In this document: positions 36,231 through 45,342 of the stretch, piece by piece | Layout: every line of letters starts with the position of its first letter | Numbering within the stretch: position 1 is the first letter of the stretch | NCBI RefSeq assembly: GCF_026535915.1 | Contig: NZ_JAFNPF010000001.1 | Coordinates: 1,178,001 to 1,242,000, forward strand | Direction: 5' to 3' | Source: Snodgrassella sp945267035 | Lineage (GTDB): Bacteria; Pseudomonadota; Gammaproteobacteria; Burkholderiales; Neisseriaceae | DNA length: 64,000 nucleotides | Position numbers and translations under genes: made by a program | The notes under the pieces: model-generated | The model's database searches: none | The model's input: the letters and a program-made list of their open reading frames with translations, nothing else | What the model was told of the DNA's origin: nothing

Positions 36231-36245
36231 AGCTTAAAACTAAAT

Positions 36246-38060
36246 TTAATCAAGTTTTTTGAAATGTTTGCGCCGTTCCTGCTCAGTCAGATAGCGTTTG
36301 CGTAAACGAATCGTTTGCGGGGTAATTTCTACCAGTTCATCATCATCAATGAATTCGACTGCTGCCTCCAGCGACATTAATACTGGCGGAGTGAGGCGCA
36401 CAGCCTCATCGGTTCCGGAAGCACGGACATTGGTAAGTTTTTTACCTTTTAATGGATTAACCACAAGATCATTATCACGACTATGAATACCGATAATCAT
36501 CCCTTCGTAAATTTTTTCACCTGGATTAATGAACATACGACCACGATCTTCCAAATTCCATAAAGCGTAAGCTACAGCATCGCCTTGTTCCTGCGATACC
36601 AACACACCATTACGACGTCCTGGGATTTCAGCTTTAACTGGAGCATAGTTGTCGAATACATGGCTCATCAAACCTTGACCACGAGTCATGGTCATAAATT
36701 CACCCTGAAATCCAATCAATCCGCGAGCAGGAATGCGATATTCAAGACGAGTGCGACCCTTACCATCACTTTCCATATTGGTAAGCTCTCCACGGCGACG
36801 ACCCAACTCTTCCATAACTGCGCCCTGAGTTGTGTCTTCCACATCGACAGTCAGATTTTCATACGGTTCGCATTTTACGCCGTCGATTTCGCGGAATACC
36901 ACTCTTGGTTTACCTACTGCAAGCTCGTAGCCTTCACGGCGCATATTTTCAATTAAAATTGTTAGATGTAACTCACCACGACCAGATACGCGGAAAACAT
37001 CAGCGTCAGCAGTATCTTCAACGCGCAAGGCTACGTTAGTCAATAATTCTTTCTGCAGACGTTCACGAATTTGACGGCTGGTAACAAATTTACCTTCAGT
37101 ACCGGCTAATGGACTGGTATTGACCATGAAGTCCATGGTTAAGGTAGGCTCATCCACGCTAAGCATCGGCAAACCTTTTGGCTCATCACGATCGGCAATG
37201 GTAACACCGATACCGATGTCTTCAAGGCCGGAGATAGTCACAATGTCGCCAGCTTCTGCTTCTTCCAATGGAATACGTTCCAAACCTTTAAAGCCCAATA
37301 ATTGATTAATACGTCCCTGACCGATCTGCTCATCTTCATTCATGATGGCCACTACCTGACCAGGCTTGATGCGACCATTTAAAATGCGTCCAATACCCAG
37401 TCGACCAGTATAATTGTCATAATCAAGCTGAGAAATCTGTAATTGTAGTGGCAGATCAGCATCACCAGCTGGTTCTGGCGTATATTTCAAGATGGTTTCG
37501 AAAAGCGGGCGCATATCACTGGAATCGTCATTTTCATCCAGTTTGGCAAAACCAGACAATCCAGAAGCGTAAACAATTGGGAAGTCTAGTTGTTCGTCAG
37601 TGGCACCCAGTTTGTCAAATAGCTCAAAAGTCTGATCAATAACCCAGCTAGGACGTGCGCTAGGTTTATCAATTTTGTTGATCACGACAATCGGTTTTAA
37701 GCCCAAGGCAAGTGCTTTTTTTGTCACAAAACGGGTTTGTGGCATCGGACCTTCCTGTGCATCAACCAGCAGTAATACACAATCAACCATGCCTAATACC
37801 CGTTCAACTTCTCCACCAAAATCGGCGTGTCCGGGCGTATCGACAATGTTAATGTGATATCCTTCATATTCAATGGCGGTATTTTTCGCCAGAATGGTAA
37901 TGCCACGTTCTTTTTCCAGATCATTGCTGTCCATCACGCGCTCATCAACCTGCTGATTAGCTCGGAAGGTACCGGACTGGCGCAGCAATTGATCCACCAA
38001 AGTGGTTTTGCCATGGTCGACGTGTGCAATAATAGCGATATTACGAATGTTTTTACTCAT
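36246..38060 (-). CDS. typA: Ribosome-associated GTPase TypA/BipA
   Basis: A 604-residue translational GTPase related to EF-G, involved in ribosome assembly at low temperature and in stress and virulence responses. The G1 loop is A-H-V-D-H-G-K-T-T (12-20), G3 is D-T-P-G-H-A-D-F-G-G-E-V-E-R, G4 is N-K-I-D and the C-terminal part is the BipA-specific domain (G-R-G-E-L-H-L, N-P-L-K-G-K-K-L-T-N-V-R-A-S-G). Length is standard. A -10 box lies about 55 bases upstream. Confidence 0.97.
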   Translation of the reverse strand: MSKNIRNIAIIAHVDHGKTTLVDQLLRQSGTFRANQQVDERVMDSNDLEKERGITILAKNTAIEYEGYHINIVDTPGHADFGGEVERVLGMVDCVLLLVDAQEGPMPQTRFVTKKALALGLKPIVVINKIDKPSARPSWVIDQTFELFDKLGATDEQLDFPIVYASGLSGFAKLDENDDSSDMRPLFETILKYTPEPAGDADLPLQLQISQLDYDNYTGRLGIGRILNGRIKPGQVVAIMNEDEQIGQGRINQLLGFKGLERIPLEEAEAGDIVTISGLEDIGIGVTIADRDEPKGLPMLSVDEPTLTMDFMVNTSPLAGTEGKFVTSRQIRERLQKELLTNVALRVEDTADADVFRVSGRGELHLTILIENMRREGYELAVGKPRVVFREIDGVKCEPYENLTVDVEDTTQGAVMEELGRRRGELTNMESDGKGRTRLEYRIPARGLIGFQGEFMTMTRGQGLMSHVFDNYAPVKAEIPGRRNGVLVSQEQGDAVAYALWNLEDRGRMFINPGEKIYEGMIIGIHSRDNDLVVNPLKGKKLTNVRASGTDEAVRLTPPVLMSLEAAVEFIDDDELVEITPQTIRLRKRYLTEQERRKHFKKLD

Positions 38061-38111
38061 GGGAAAATATACCCTAAACTGTTTGGTATTTAGTTGAAAA
38101 GTTAACCTTGA

Positions 38112-38117
38112 ATTATA
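38112..38117 (-). promoter_or_regulatory. -10 box upstream of typA
   Basis: Perfect TATAAT on the minus strand, about 52 bases before the typA start codon. The -35 candidate TTCCAC, 18 bases upstream of it, is poor. The promoter is supported by position and the perfect -10 only. Confidence 0.45.
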
Positions 38118-38301
38118 ACATTTTAATACTGCTCTGTGGAATTTTTAGCAAAATCAGGCTATATAGTGTGAATAGAATTGGTGCAAAAGTGGCCAATACA
38201 AAGATGTCAGATAATAAATTGAATCAGTTTTGATGATCCCATTATCTTGTCATGAGTGCGAAAAAAGACATCAAGGCTGTGTGCTTGGCAACAGCTAGGT
38301 T

Positions 38302-38571
38302 ATGAAAAGGGGCAGACGGGTGGAGCAATTAGAATTTTTTGATATTCCAAATCCCTGTCGTGGAGTGTGTGAAAGTGACCTTCGGGGATATTGTAAGGGG
38401 TGTCTTAGAAGTCGAAATGAACGCTTACTATGGCTACGCATGAATGCAGCGCAAAAGCGTTATGTTCTCTCTTTATGTCGGTTGCGTCTACGTAAAATGA
38501 GACAGCAGCAAATTCAACAAGCTGAACCCATGGTATCTATGCCGTGGACACAGGATCATTTTGATTTTTAG
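38302..38571 (+). CDS. DUF1289-family small cysteine-rich protein
   Basis: An 89-residue protein with the DUF1289 signature N-P-C-R-G-V-C-E-S-D ... G-Y-C-K-G-C-L-R-S-R-N-E-R, four cysteines that probably bind a metal, followed by W-L-R-M-N-A-A-Q-K-R. The function is unknown; the family is often fused to or located near oxidoreductases. It lies 25 bases upstream of the DMT transporter gene. Confidence 0.82.
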   Translation: MKRGRRVEQLEFFDIPNPCRGVCESDLRGYCKGCLRSRNERLLWLRMNAAQKRYVLSLCRLRLRKMRQQQIQQAEPMVSMPWTQDHFDF

Positions 38572-38596
38572 TGATTAAATTAAGTGGGTTGCTAAT

Positions 38597-39478
38597 ATGT
38601 ATTTTTTAGTTCTAAGTATTATTTGTAGTGTTTCAGTATCCGTTTTATTGAAGTTGGCGCGAAAAAATCGTGTAGATATCCCGCAGGCCATTGCCATCAA
38701 CTATCCAGTAGCTGCTGTATGTAGTTGGATTTTTTTACAACCTAAACTATTAAACTGGCAAATACAAACCCAACATTGGGTACTATTTTTGGCGTTGGGA
38801 TTAGGTTTGCCGGCTGGGTTTATCGTTTTGGGAAAAGCCGTTGAACAAGTTGGCATGATTAAAACCGATGCCGCACAGCGTTTGTCATTGTTCTTACCCA
38901 TCTTGGCTTCATACTTAATTTTCAAAGAACAATTAAGCGTCAATAAAATTATTGGTATCGCTTTAGCGTTAATGGCATTAATCGGATTATTGTACAAAGA
39001 TGGAGGCTCTAAGGGTAAAGCTGATCATGCATTTAAAAGAATAGGGTATCTGTTTGGCGTCTGGCTGTGCTGCGGACTCGTAGATATTGTATTCAAACAA
39101 ATGGCGAAATCGGGTCAGGAATTTGCACCGACATTATTTGTTGCGTTTGTCTTGGCTGCGATATTTATCTTTATTTATCTTTGCATCTGTAAAACCCGCT
39201 GGAACGCCGCCAGCATTTTGGCCGGACTGATTCTAGGCGGGCTAAATTTTGGCAATATTTTGTTTTACATTAAAGCTCATCAGCAGATGCAAAATAATCC
39301 ATCACTGGTATTTGCTGGGATGAATTTAGGCGTTATTACTCTGGCAACCATTGTTGGCAGTGTATTATTTAAAGAAAAAATCAATGGATATAATGCTGCT
39401 GGTATCGTTCTGGCGATTGCCGCTATCTGGTTTTTGTTCTATGGTTCCATGCTGCATGGATATATACCAGGATTCTAA
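38597..39478 (+). CDS. DMT-superfamily (EamA-like) transporter
   Basis: A 293-residue polytopic membrane protein with about ten hydrophobic helices in two halves, the layout of drug/metabolite transporters. The first half has K-T-D-A-A-Q-R-L-S-L-F-L-P-I-L-A and the second N-P-S-L-V-F-A-G-M-N-L-G-V-I-T-L. The substrate is unknown. It is probably cotranscribed with the DUF1289 gene and ends at a strong terminator shared with prfA. Confidence 0.82.
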   Translation: MYFLVLSIICSVSVSVLLKLARKNRVDIPQAIAINYPVAAVCSWIFLQPKLLNWQIQTQHWVLFLALGLGLPAGFIVLGKAVEQVGMIKTDAAQRLSLFLPILASYLIFKEQLSVNKIIGIALALMALIGLLYKDGGSKGKADHAFKRIGYLFGVWLCCGLVDIVFKQMAKSGQEFAPTLFVAFVLAAIFIFIYLCICKTRWNAASILAGLILGGLNFGNILFYIKAHQQMQNNPSLVFAGMNLGVITLATIVGSVLFKEKINGYNAAGIVLAIAAIWFLFYGSMLHGYIPGF

Positions 39479-39498
39479 TCGAAATTAACAACTTGAAT

Positions 39499-39535
39499 AG
39501 ACAAACTGGTCGGATCATTTCCGACCGGTTTGTCT
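39499..39535. terminator. Bidirectional terminator between DMT gene and prfA
   Basis: Fifteen-base stem (39499-39513 with 39521-39535, one G-T pair), built on AGACAAAC-GGTCGG, with a 7-base loop. It lies 21 bases after the DMT stop and 10 bases after the prfA stop, between the two converging genes. Confidence 0.8.
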
Positions 39536-39544
39536 GGTTAGTCA

Positions 39545-40630
39545 TTAATGACTGTTGCTTAGTTCTGCCAATTGTTGTGCCTGATGTTCTGCAATTAAGG
39601 CTTGAGTTAATTCACCTAGATCGCCATCCATAATAAAATCAAGTTTATGTAGCGTTAGATTGATACGATGATCAGTGACCCGACCTTGTGGATAGTTGTA
39701 AGTGCGAATACGTTCACTTCGGTCTCCGCTGCCGATCAAGCTTTTGCGTTCTGCCGCCTCTTTAGCATGAGCAGCATGTTTTTGCTGTTCATACAATCTT
39801 GCCGCCAATACCCGCATAGCCTGAGCTTTATTGGCATGTTGCGATCGACCATCCTGGCATTCCACGACCATACCAGTTGGGATGTGGGTGATTCGTACAG
39901 CTGAATCGGTTTTATTAATATGCTGTCCACCTGCACCAGAAGCGCGGAAAGTATCGATACGTAGATCATTGGGATTCAATTGAACTTCAGCAATTTCATC
40001 TGCTTCAGGCATAATTGCGACAGTGCAGGCAGAGGTGTGAATCCTTCCTTGACTTTCAGTAGTCGGTACCCGTTGTACCCGATGACCACCAGATTCGAAT
40101 TTAAGCTGACTATACGCCCCCAAGCCAGCAATGCGGGCAATTACCTCCTTATACCCACCCAAATCACTTTCACTAGCGGATACGATTTCAACCTGCCAAC
40201 CCATCCGTTCAGCAAAACGCGTATACATCCGTAACAGATCACCGGCAAATAAAGCAGCTTCATCTCCGCCTGTGCCTGCGCGTACTTCGATAAAAATATT
40301 TTTATCATCATCTTCATCTTTAGGAAGCAGTAGTTTTTGTAAATCTTCATCAAGTTGTTGAATTAGATTACGGGCAGCAGTGATTTCTTCGTTAGCATAA
40401 TCTTTTAATTCTGGATCATTGAGCATTTCTTCTGCTGCAGCCAAATCTGTTTCAGCTTGTACATATCTGGCATAGGTATCTACTACCGGCGTCAGCTCAG
40501 CATGTTCTCGTGTCAGGCGGCGATATTCATCAATATTATTGGTCACATCTGGCGAAGCCAGTAATGCAGTGACTTCTTCCTGACGTTGCGTCAGATGGAT
40601 TAACTTATCGATTAAAGAAGGTTTCATCAT
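39545..40630 (-). CDS. prfA: Peptide chain release factor 1
   Basis: Recognises UAA and UAG in the ribosomal A site and triggers peptide release. The 361 residues include the universal G-G-Q motif at 234-236 in G-A-G-G-Q-H-I-N-K-T, the target of PrmC methylation. The codon-recognition loop P-T-T-E-S-Q-G-R-I-H-T is RF1 type. The gene opens with two consecutive ATG codons, so the start could be one codon later. prmC is not adjacent. Confidence 0.96.
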   Translation of the reverse strand: MMKPSLIDKLIHLTQRQEEVTALLASPDVTNNIDEYRRLTREHAELTPVVDTYARYVQAETDLAAAEEMLNDPELKDYANEEITAARNLIQQLDEDLQKLLLPKDEDDDKNIFIEVRAGTGGDEAALFAGDLLRMYTRFAERMGWQVEIVSASESDLGGYKEVIARIAGLGAYSQLKFESGGHRVQRVPTTESQGRIHTSACTVAIMPEADEIAEVQLNPNDLRIDTFRASGAGGQHINKTDSAVRITHIPTGMVVECQDGRSQHANKAQAMRVLAARLYEQQKHAAHAKEAAERKSLIGSGDRSERIRTYNYPQGRVTDHRINLTLHKLDFIMDGDLGELTQALIAEHQAQQLAELSNSH

Positions 40631-41700
40631 AATTTACTAAAGTCATTAATTTTAAAATTTATGGTAGTGGTCACGTTTGGGCTTACTGACCAAATACTGA
40701 ACTGCGATTTTAAGTCGTCGAAATCATCTATTTGATTGATCGTAACCGTCAGTTCAGATTTAAGATGTCTGTCTCGATACACATTGGTGATCTAAGCCTA
40801 CAAAAATAGTAGGCAGTTTAGGGCTAATTCAGGTCAAATCAACGCCAATAGGTGTTTCACAACTATATGAAATTGATCTGTAGCCATAATACGCTATCGG
40901 TGTTTATCGCCCAACTGCCACGATCTCCACTAATAGGGGATATGACAAAATTAATGCCAATTCATAAACTTAAGTTACTTTGCTATACTTAAACTGTTTG
41001 TTCCTGCTGCAGCCTGTTTATGCACATCGGGTCCGAGCTGGACAATACTGCTTTGATCAACAGGATGTAAATCCCTATTATCCAGCAAAGCTATTTCGGC
41101 TTCAATATGCGATATCGTCATACCAGTACTACATTGACCTGCCTCGACAGTTTTTCAAGCCTTGTAGTCCAAATGCCTAACTCTTTACCAAAAAGTATTC
41201 AAAGGATTCTACAAATTTAAATTTGGCCAAACTTTGCAGCCATTGCCTTAACGATTTAACTTGTGCCAGTTTGCCAATTTAGACAAAGCTCAGCTGTTGT
41301 GTAAATTATGCAATTTTACACGGTTATGCGTTGGGGATGGTCTACCACAACATGGCTTTCCTACAATTCGATCATTTTTCGGTGTGGACTTTCAGAAAAT
41401 TTAAATTAACAATCTCAGAAAAACCAGTGAATTTTTTATAGCTGCTCAACTTTAAAGCTAGACATTTTTATAATGGAATGCCGTTGGCTGATAATTGAAC
41501 TAGATGAGATTTATAGCCTTCGTTCAGAGAAGTATTTGCGATAAACTGTGTCAGCAGGTACGATAGTCAAATCAAGACCAGAAAATACTCATCTGATCAA
41601 TCCGCAGATTTAATGCCTATTTATACGGCGATAACACCGGCAAAATCACAGGCAATATAAGATACTGTCTTTACATTAATCAATTTTTTTAGAATGCACT
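40631..41700. other. Long gene-poor spacer between prfA and pdxH
   Basis: About 1.07 kb with no recognisable gene. A plus-strand frame at 40980-41178 and a minus-strand frame at 40975-41121 (48 residues from an ATG, M-T-I-S-H-I-E-A-E-I-A-L-L-D-N) oppose each other; at most one was ever coding. Further plus-strand segments to about 41,460 have few stops. I read the region as decayed coding DNA of unknown origin. The minus-strand frame has the more natural amino-acid composition. Confidence 0.4.
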
Positions 41701-42342
41701 ATGAATAAAATGGATTTACGCCATATTCGTCAAGACTACACTAATCAGTCCCTGAATGAAGAAGATTGCAGCAAGAATCCGTTAGAACAATTTCAACAGT
41801 GGATGTCTGCAGCCATACATGCCAAAGTTAATGAACCGACTGCAATGAATCTGGCCACCATTGGCGAGGATAATCGACCCAATTCTCGCATTGTCTTATT
41901 AAAAGAAATCACAGCCGAAGGATTAGTCTTTTTTAGCAATTATCACAGTCGAAAAGGGCGTTCATTGGCTTATCATCCATTTGGTGCCTTAACCTTTTTC
42001 TGGCCAGAACTGGAAAGACAAGTGAGAATTGAAGGCAAAATTGAACAATTAAACAGCACAGATTCGGATGAATATTTTCGTTCACGTCCATATACTAGCA
42101 GGATAGGGGCTTGGGCTAGTCAGCAAAGCGAAGTCATTCCAAGTAAAGCTGAATTGATGAAGCGCGCAACCAAATTTGCGGCGAAATATTTGCTTAATGT
42201 ACCACGTCCACCGCACTGGGGAGGCTATTTACTCACTCCTGATCGTTTTGAATTTTGGCAAGGACGGCCAAGCCGCTTACATGATCGTATTCAATATACC
42301 TTACAAAATAACCAATGGATCAAACAAAGGCTGGCGCCTTAG
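41701..42342 (+). CDS. pdxH: Pyridoxamine 5'-phosphate oxidase
   Basis: FMN-dependent enzyme that makes pyridoxal phosphate, 213 residues. Typical segments are P-T-A-M-N-L-A-T-I-G, P-N-S-R-I-V-L-L-K-E, F-F-S-N-Y-H-S-R-K-G, R-P-Y-T-S-R-I-G-A-W-A-S-Q-Q-S and the C-terminal R-F-E-F-W-Q-G-R-P-S-R-L-H-D-R. The full pathway contribution fits with SerC in the same window. Convergent with the acyltransferase gene, 13 bases apart. Confidence 0.96.
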   Translation: MNKMDLRHIRQDYTNQSLNEEDCSKNPLEQFQQWMSAAIHAKVNEPTAMNLATIGEDNRPNSRIVLLKEITAEGLVFFSNYHSRKGRSLAYHPFGALTFFWPELERQVRIEGKIEQLNSTDSDEYFRSRPYTSRIGAWASQQSEVIPSKAELMKRATKFAAKYLLNVPRPPHWGGYLLTPDRFEFWQGRPSRLHDRIQYTLQNNQWIKQRLAP

Positions 42343-42355
42343 CTTTATTCCAACA

Positions 42356-43159
42356 CTATTGATTCATCGATTGCTGTATCTGATCCCTCAATGGGCTGTC
42401 AGACAATACTTTGGCACGAATAAATTCTTCTGCCTTATCTTTCAATTGGTAACGGTCGAATTGCAAAGTTTTTTCACTATTTAATAAAGGCGAAAAATCA
42501 ACCTCAACCACAATTTGCGGGATAGAAATAATCTGCCAAATGCTCTTCAACAGACTAATTTCACCACTAAAACTCACCTTATCGGTTCGTTTATGAGCGT
42601 CATAATAACGCAGTACAACACATTCTACCGGCACATGAGCATCAATGGCAGCTTGGAATAAAGCAGCTTTGAAAGGTAGAACATCCATACCTGATGACGT
42701 ATATGCCTCAGGGAAAAATAAAACATTCTTATGTTGTCGCAGTGCTTTTTCAATAGCTTGACTGACCGGAGCAACATCCTGCCGAGAATTTCGGTTGATA
42801 AAAACCGTACCTACATTGGCAATCAAATTACCTAAAACTGGCCATTTTCTGATGTTTTTAGTCGCAATAAAACCACCAGGTATATATTTCATCATCACAA
42901 ACATATCAATGATCGAAACGTGGTTGGCTACCGTTAGCCAAGGCATTGAAGCATTAACTGGTAAAGCATTATTCAACTTAACTTGAACATTTAGTACTCG
43001 AAGAAAACCATCAGAAATAGCGCTCAATTCTTGATTACGTTGTGTAAGTGGCTTGTTTTTAAACCATCTAACCCGCCATAAAGTATGTACTAACCAGCAG
43101 ATTAAATTAATGAGTCGCCAACAGCGAGTAACAAAAGAAGAATATTGATTAGATTTCAT
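42356..43159 (-). CDS. Lysophospholipid acyltransferase (NlaA/PlsC-like)
   Basis: A 267-residue LPLAT with an N-terminal hydrophobic region. Motif I is canonical N-H-V-S-I-I-D, motif II V-F-I-N-R-N-S-R and motif III F-F-P-E-A-Y-T, where Ala replaces the usual Gly of FPEG. It lies 3 bases after mutM in the same direction, a pairing also seen in Neisseria, where the partner is an accessory lysophosphatidate acyltransferase. Together with the enzyme at 29800-30564 the window has two LPLATs with different motif I residues (Asp here, Glu there), suggesting distinct acyl or acceptor preference. Confidence 0.85.
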   Translation of the reverse strand: MKSNQYSSFVTRCWRLINLICWLVHTLWRVRWFKNKPLTQRNQELSAISDGFLRVLNVQVKLNNALPVNASMPWLTVANHVSIIDMFVMMKYIPGGFIATKNIRKWPVLGNLIANVGTVFINRNSRQDVAPVSQAIEKALRQHKNVLFFPEAYTSSGMDVLPFKAALFQAAIDAHVPVECVVLRYYDAHKRTDKVSFSGEISLLKSIWQIISIPQIVVEVDFSPLLNSEKTLQFDRYQLKDKAEEFIRAKVLSDSPLRDQIQQSMNQ

Positions 43160-43162
43160 AAT

Positions 43163-43984
43163 TTATTTTTGACATATTGGACAATAAAAACTACTGCGTT
43201 GACCCAGTATTATTTTTTCAATCAACTGACCACAATGACGACATGGCTCATTGGCGCGACCGTACACATCATGCTGAAGCTGAAAATAACCACTTTTACC
43301 ATCACTATTGACAAAATCCCGTAAAGTACTGCCTCCGGCAGCAATAGCTTGCTGTAAAACTTCCTTAATCCTTATGGTTAACTCAAAATATTGAGTCTCA
43401 TTCAAATCCATTGCAGAAGTATGAGGAAGTATACCGCTGCGAAATAGCGCTTCATTGGCATAGATATTTCCCACCCCAACTACAGTTTTATTATCCATGA
43501 TGGCCAACTTAATTGCTCTTTTCTGAGAATGAAGCGTATTTTGCAAATAAGAACCATTAAACTCATCACTTAGCGGTTCAGGACCAAGCTTAGACAATAG
43601 CGGATGCTGTTCAATCGCGCCAACAAACCACAGCACCGCGCCAAAACGGCGCGGATCGTGAAAACGTAAAATGGAACCATTAGTAAACTCAATATCCAAA
43701 TGATCGTGTTTTTGCACTTGAGGAATACACGATTGGGTAAATACCCGTACGCTACCAGACATACCCAAATGCATAATCAACGTTCCAGCTGACATATCTA
43801 TTAACAAATATTTGGCTCGACGGTGTACTGATCTAATCACTTCTCCTTCAAGTATCTCAGCTAAATCTGCCCTGACCGGCCAACGTAGTTTAGGTTGACG
43901 TACTTCAACATGACAAATTTGTTGATTAACAATAAAAGGTTCGATTCCTCGTCGAGTGGTTTCAACTTCTGGTAATTCAGGCAT
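43163..43984 (-). CDS. mutM: Formamidopyrimidine-DNA glycosylase MutM/Fpg
   Basis: Base-excision repair enzyme removing 8-oxoguanine and formamidopyrimidines. The 273 residues start M-P-E-L-P-E-V-E-T, with Pro2 and Glu3 the catalytic pair. The H2TH region reads V-G-N-I-Y-A-N-E-A-L-F. The C-terminal zinc finger uses Cys248, Cys251, Cys268 and Cys271. All expected residues are present. The downstream acyltransferase is cotranscribed. Confidence 0.97.
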   Translation of the reverse strand: MPELPEVETTRRGIEPFIVNQQICHVEVRQPKLRWPVRADLAEILEGEVIRSVHRRAKYLLIDMSAGTLIMHLGMSGSVRVFTQSCIPQVQKHDHLDIEFTNGSILRFHDPRRFGAVLWFVGAIEQHPLLSKLGPEPLSDEFNGSYLQNTLHSQKRAIKLAIMDNKTVVGVGNIYANEALFRSGILPHTSAMDLNETQYFELTIRIKEVLQQAIAAGGSTLRDFVNSDGKSGYFQLQHDVYGRANEPCRHCGQLIEKIILGQRSSFYCPICQK

Positions 43985-45342
43985 GCTAACTCAGTAAGCA
44001 ATATCAGATAAAACATGAATTATACAACATCAACAAATAATATCACTTTGTTATTGCTCAGGGTCTCGATAAAACTAAGCTGCACGGTTGCGCTTAAAGT
44101 CAGTAAAAATGATTTATTAAGAAAAGAGATTGACTAGCAAATAAGGCAAACTTAATCCGTGAAAACCAAAACATCTGCACACCGAAATCCAAACCTTATT
44201 AAGCTAAATTAATTCGGTTTTTTAGAGTGACTATACTTGCATCAAGTGCTTTAACCATAAAGATTAGGGTACTGCAGCCGACAGCGCTGATATAGCCGAA
44301 AGCAATGCAACTGCATATATCTGTGGTGACCAAACACCATAATCATCCTTAAAGAACTATTTTGGGTCCACACTTGGGGCTTGTGGACAATAGTAGCTTG
44401 GTAATCTATCAAAATAATGCATAGTGGTGGGTTTAACTCTACCATCCATCTTGAAAAGGTTGATCCACCTTGTAGAGATTTAGAATAAATGGTCGGTTTA
44501 AGTCGAAATTTAGATAAGCAAAATCTGCAAACCAAAAAAATTTATTTGATGGCCGCTACACTACAATGATTATTATCAACATATTAATATTTTCTAAAAA
44601 TAACCACCGTATAACTTTATAACACTTGTTATATTCTAGATGTGCGCAATCAGGTCTTATAAAAATCTTCCCGTTTTCAGAAGAAACAATATTTTCATCT
44701 TTATCATCAAAAATAAGCACCAGATCTTTCCGGTCAGCATGTTTGCCAAGGGGTAATTGATAAGCGCCTAAACCACCGCCCATATCTCACGCCATGCTCG
44801 ATGGGTAAACCTTTTCTTTGTCCCCTTTTGCTTAGAAAGGTGATATCGGGGAAATAGTCCCTAATTTGACAAAAACAGCTAAAACAATCATCATCTGATT
44901 CTGCAAAATGGTCATTGTTAGCAAACAAGATTTTTTAAATTATATTGATAAGTTTCCGTTGTTTTTAAGAAAATTTCAGCATTTTCCATTTGTCCTTTGC
45001 GCATTAATCTTATCAGCATATTGGTTTTATTTATCTTTTTTCTACCCAGCCAACACTTAGTTTTAGCAAATTAAAAGGGCATGCTAGCCCAATTTCTTTG
45101 CCTAGAAAAAACAATATTTCAACACCTTTTTAGCATTTTAGGCATCAATGCATTTATAATTATTTCATATTTACTTAATCACATTCTTAATCATACTTAA
45201 ATAAACGATTATCAAGAATGAAAAGATACTTTAAAATACCCCAAAATCCTTAAAGTCATTATTGATTAACAGCTGAAAATAACCGAATGCTTGTTCATAC
45301 AATAGTGATATACACAACTAAATAGTAATCTGGAGAAGTTTC
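43985..45342. other. Long spacer with decayed reading frames
   Basis: About 1.36 kb between mutM and the TPR gene without an intact gene. It contains a frameshifted minus-strand remnant at 44556-44928 (listed separately) and, further down, a minus-strand stretch near 44,220-44,470. That stretch reads M-D-G-R-V-K-P-T-T-M-H-Y-F-D-R but is interrupted by stops, while a 94-codon frame at 44251-44535 overlaps it in another phase. I cannot name the source. The last about 400 bases before 45343 are AT-rich leader and promoter DNA; no sharp promoter could be placed. Confidence 0.4.
44556..44928 (-). pseudogene. Frameshifted remnant of an unknown small protein
   Basis: Two overlapping minus-strand frames look like parts of one former gene. 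The first (TTG at 44928 to 44734) reads F-A-N-N-D-H-F-A-E-S-D-D-D-C-F-S-C-F ... F-P-D-I-T-F-L-S-K-R-G-Q. The second (44783 to 44556) continues with M-G-G-G-L-G-A-Y-Q-L-P-L-G-K and R-K-D-L-V-L-I-F-D-D-K-D-E. Joining them needs one frameshift near 44,780. Composition is clearly protein-like, but I recognise no family. Acidic small proteins of this kind are often immunity proteins; that is a guess. Confidence 0.35.

Noticed and set aside
40980..41180. 66-codon plus-strand frame between prfA and pdxH
   Set aside because: No ribosome-binding site and no motif; a minus-strand frame opposite it has a more natural composition, so at least one is a shadow. Not enough to call a gene.
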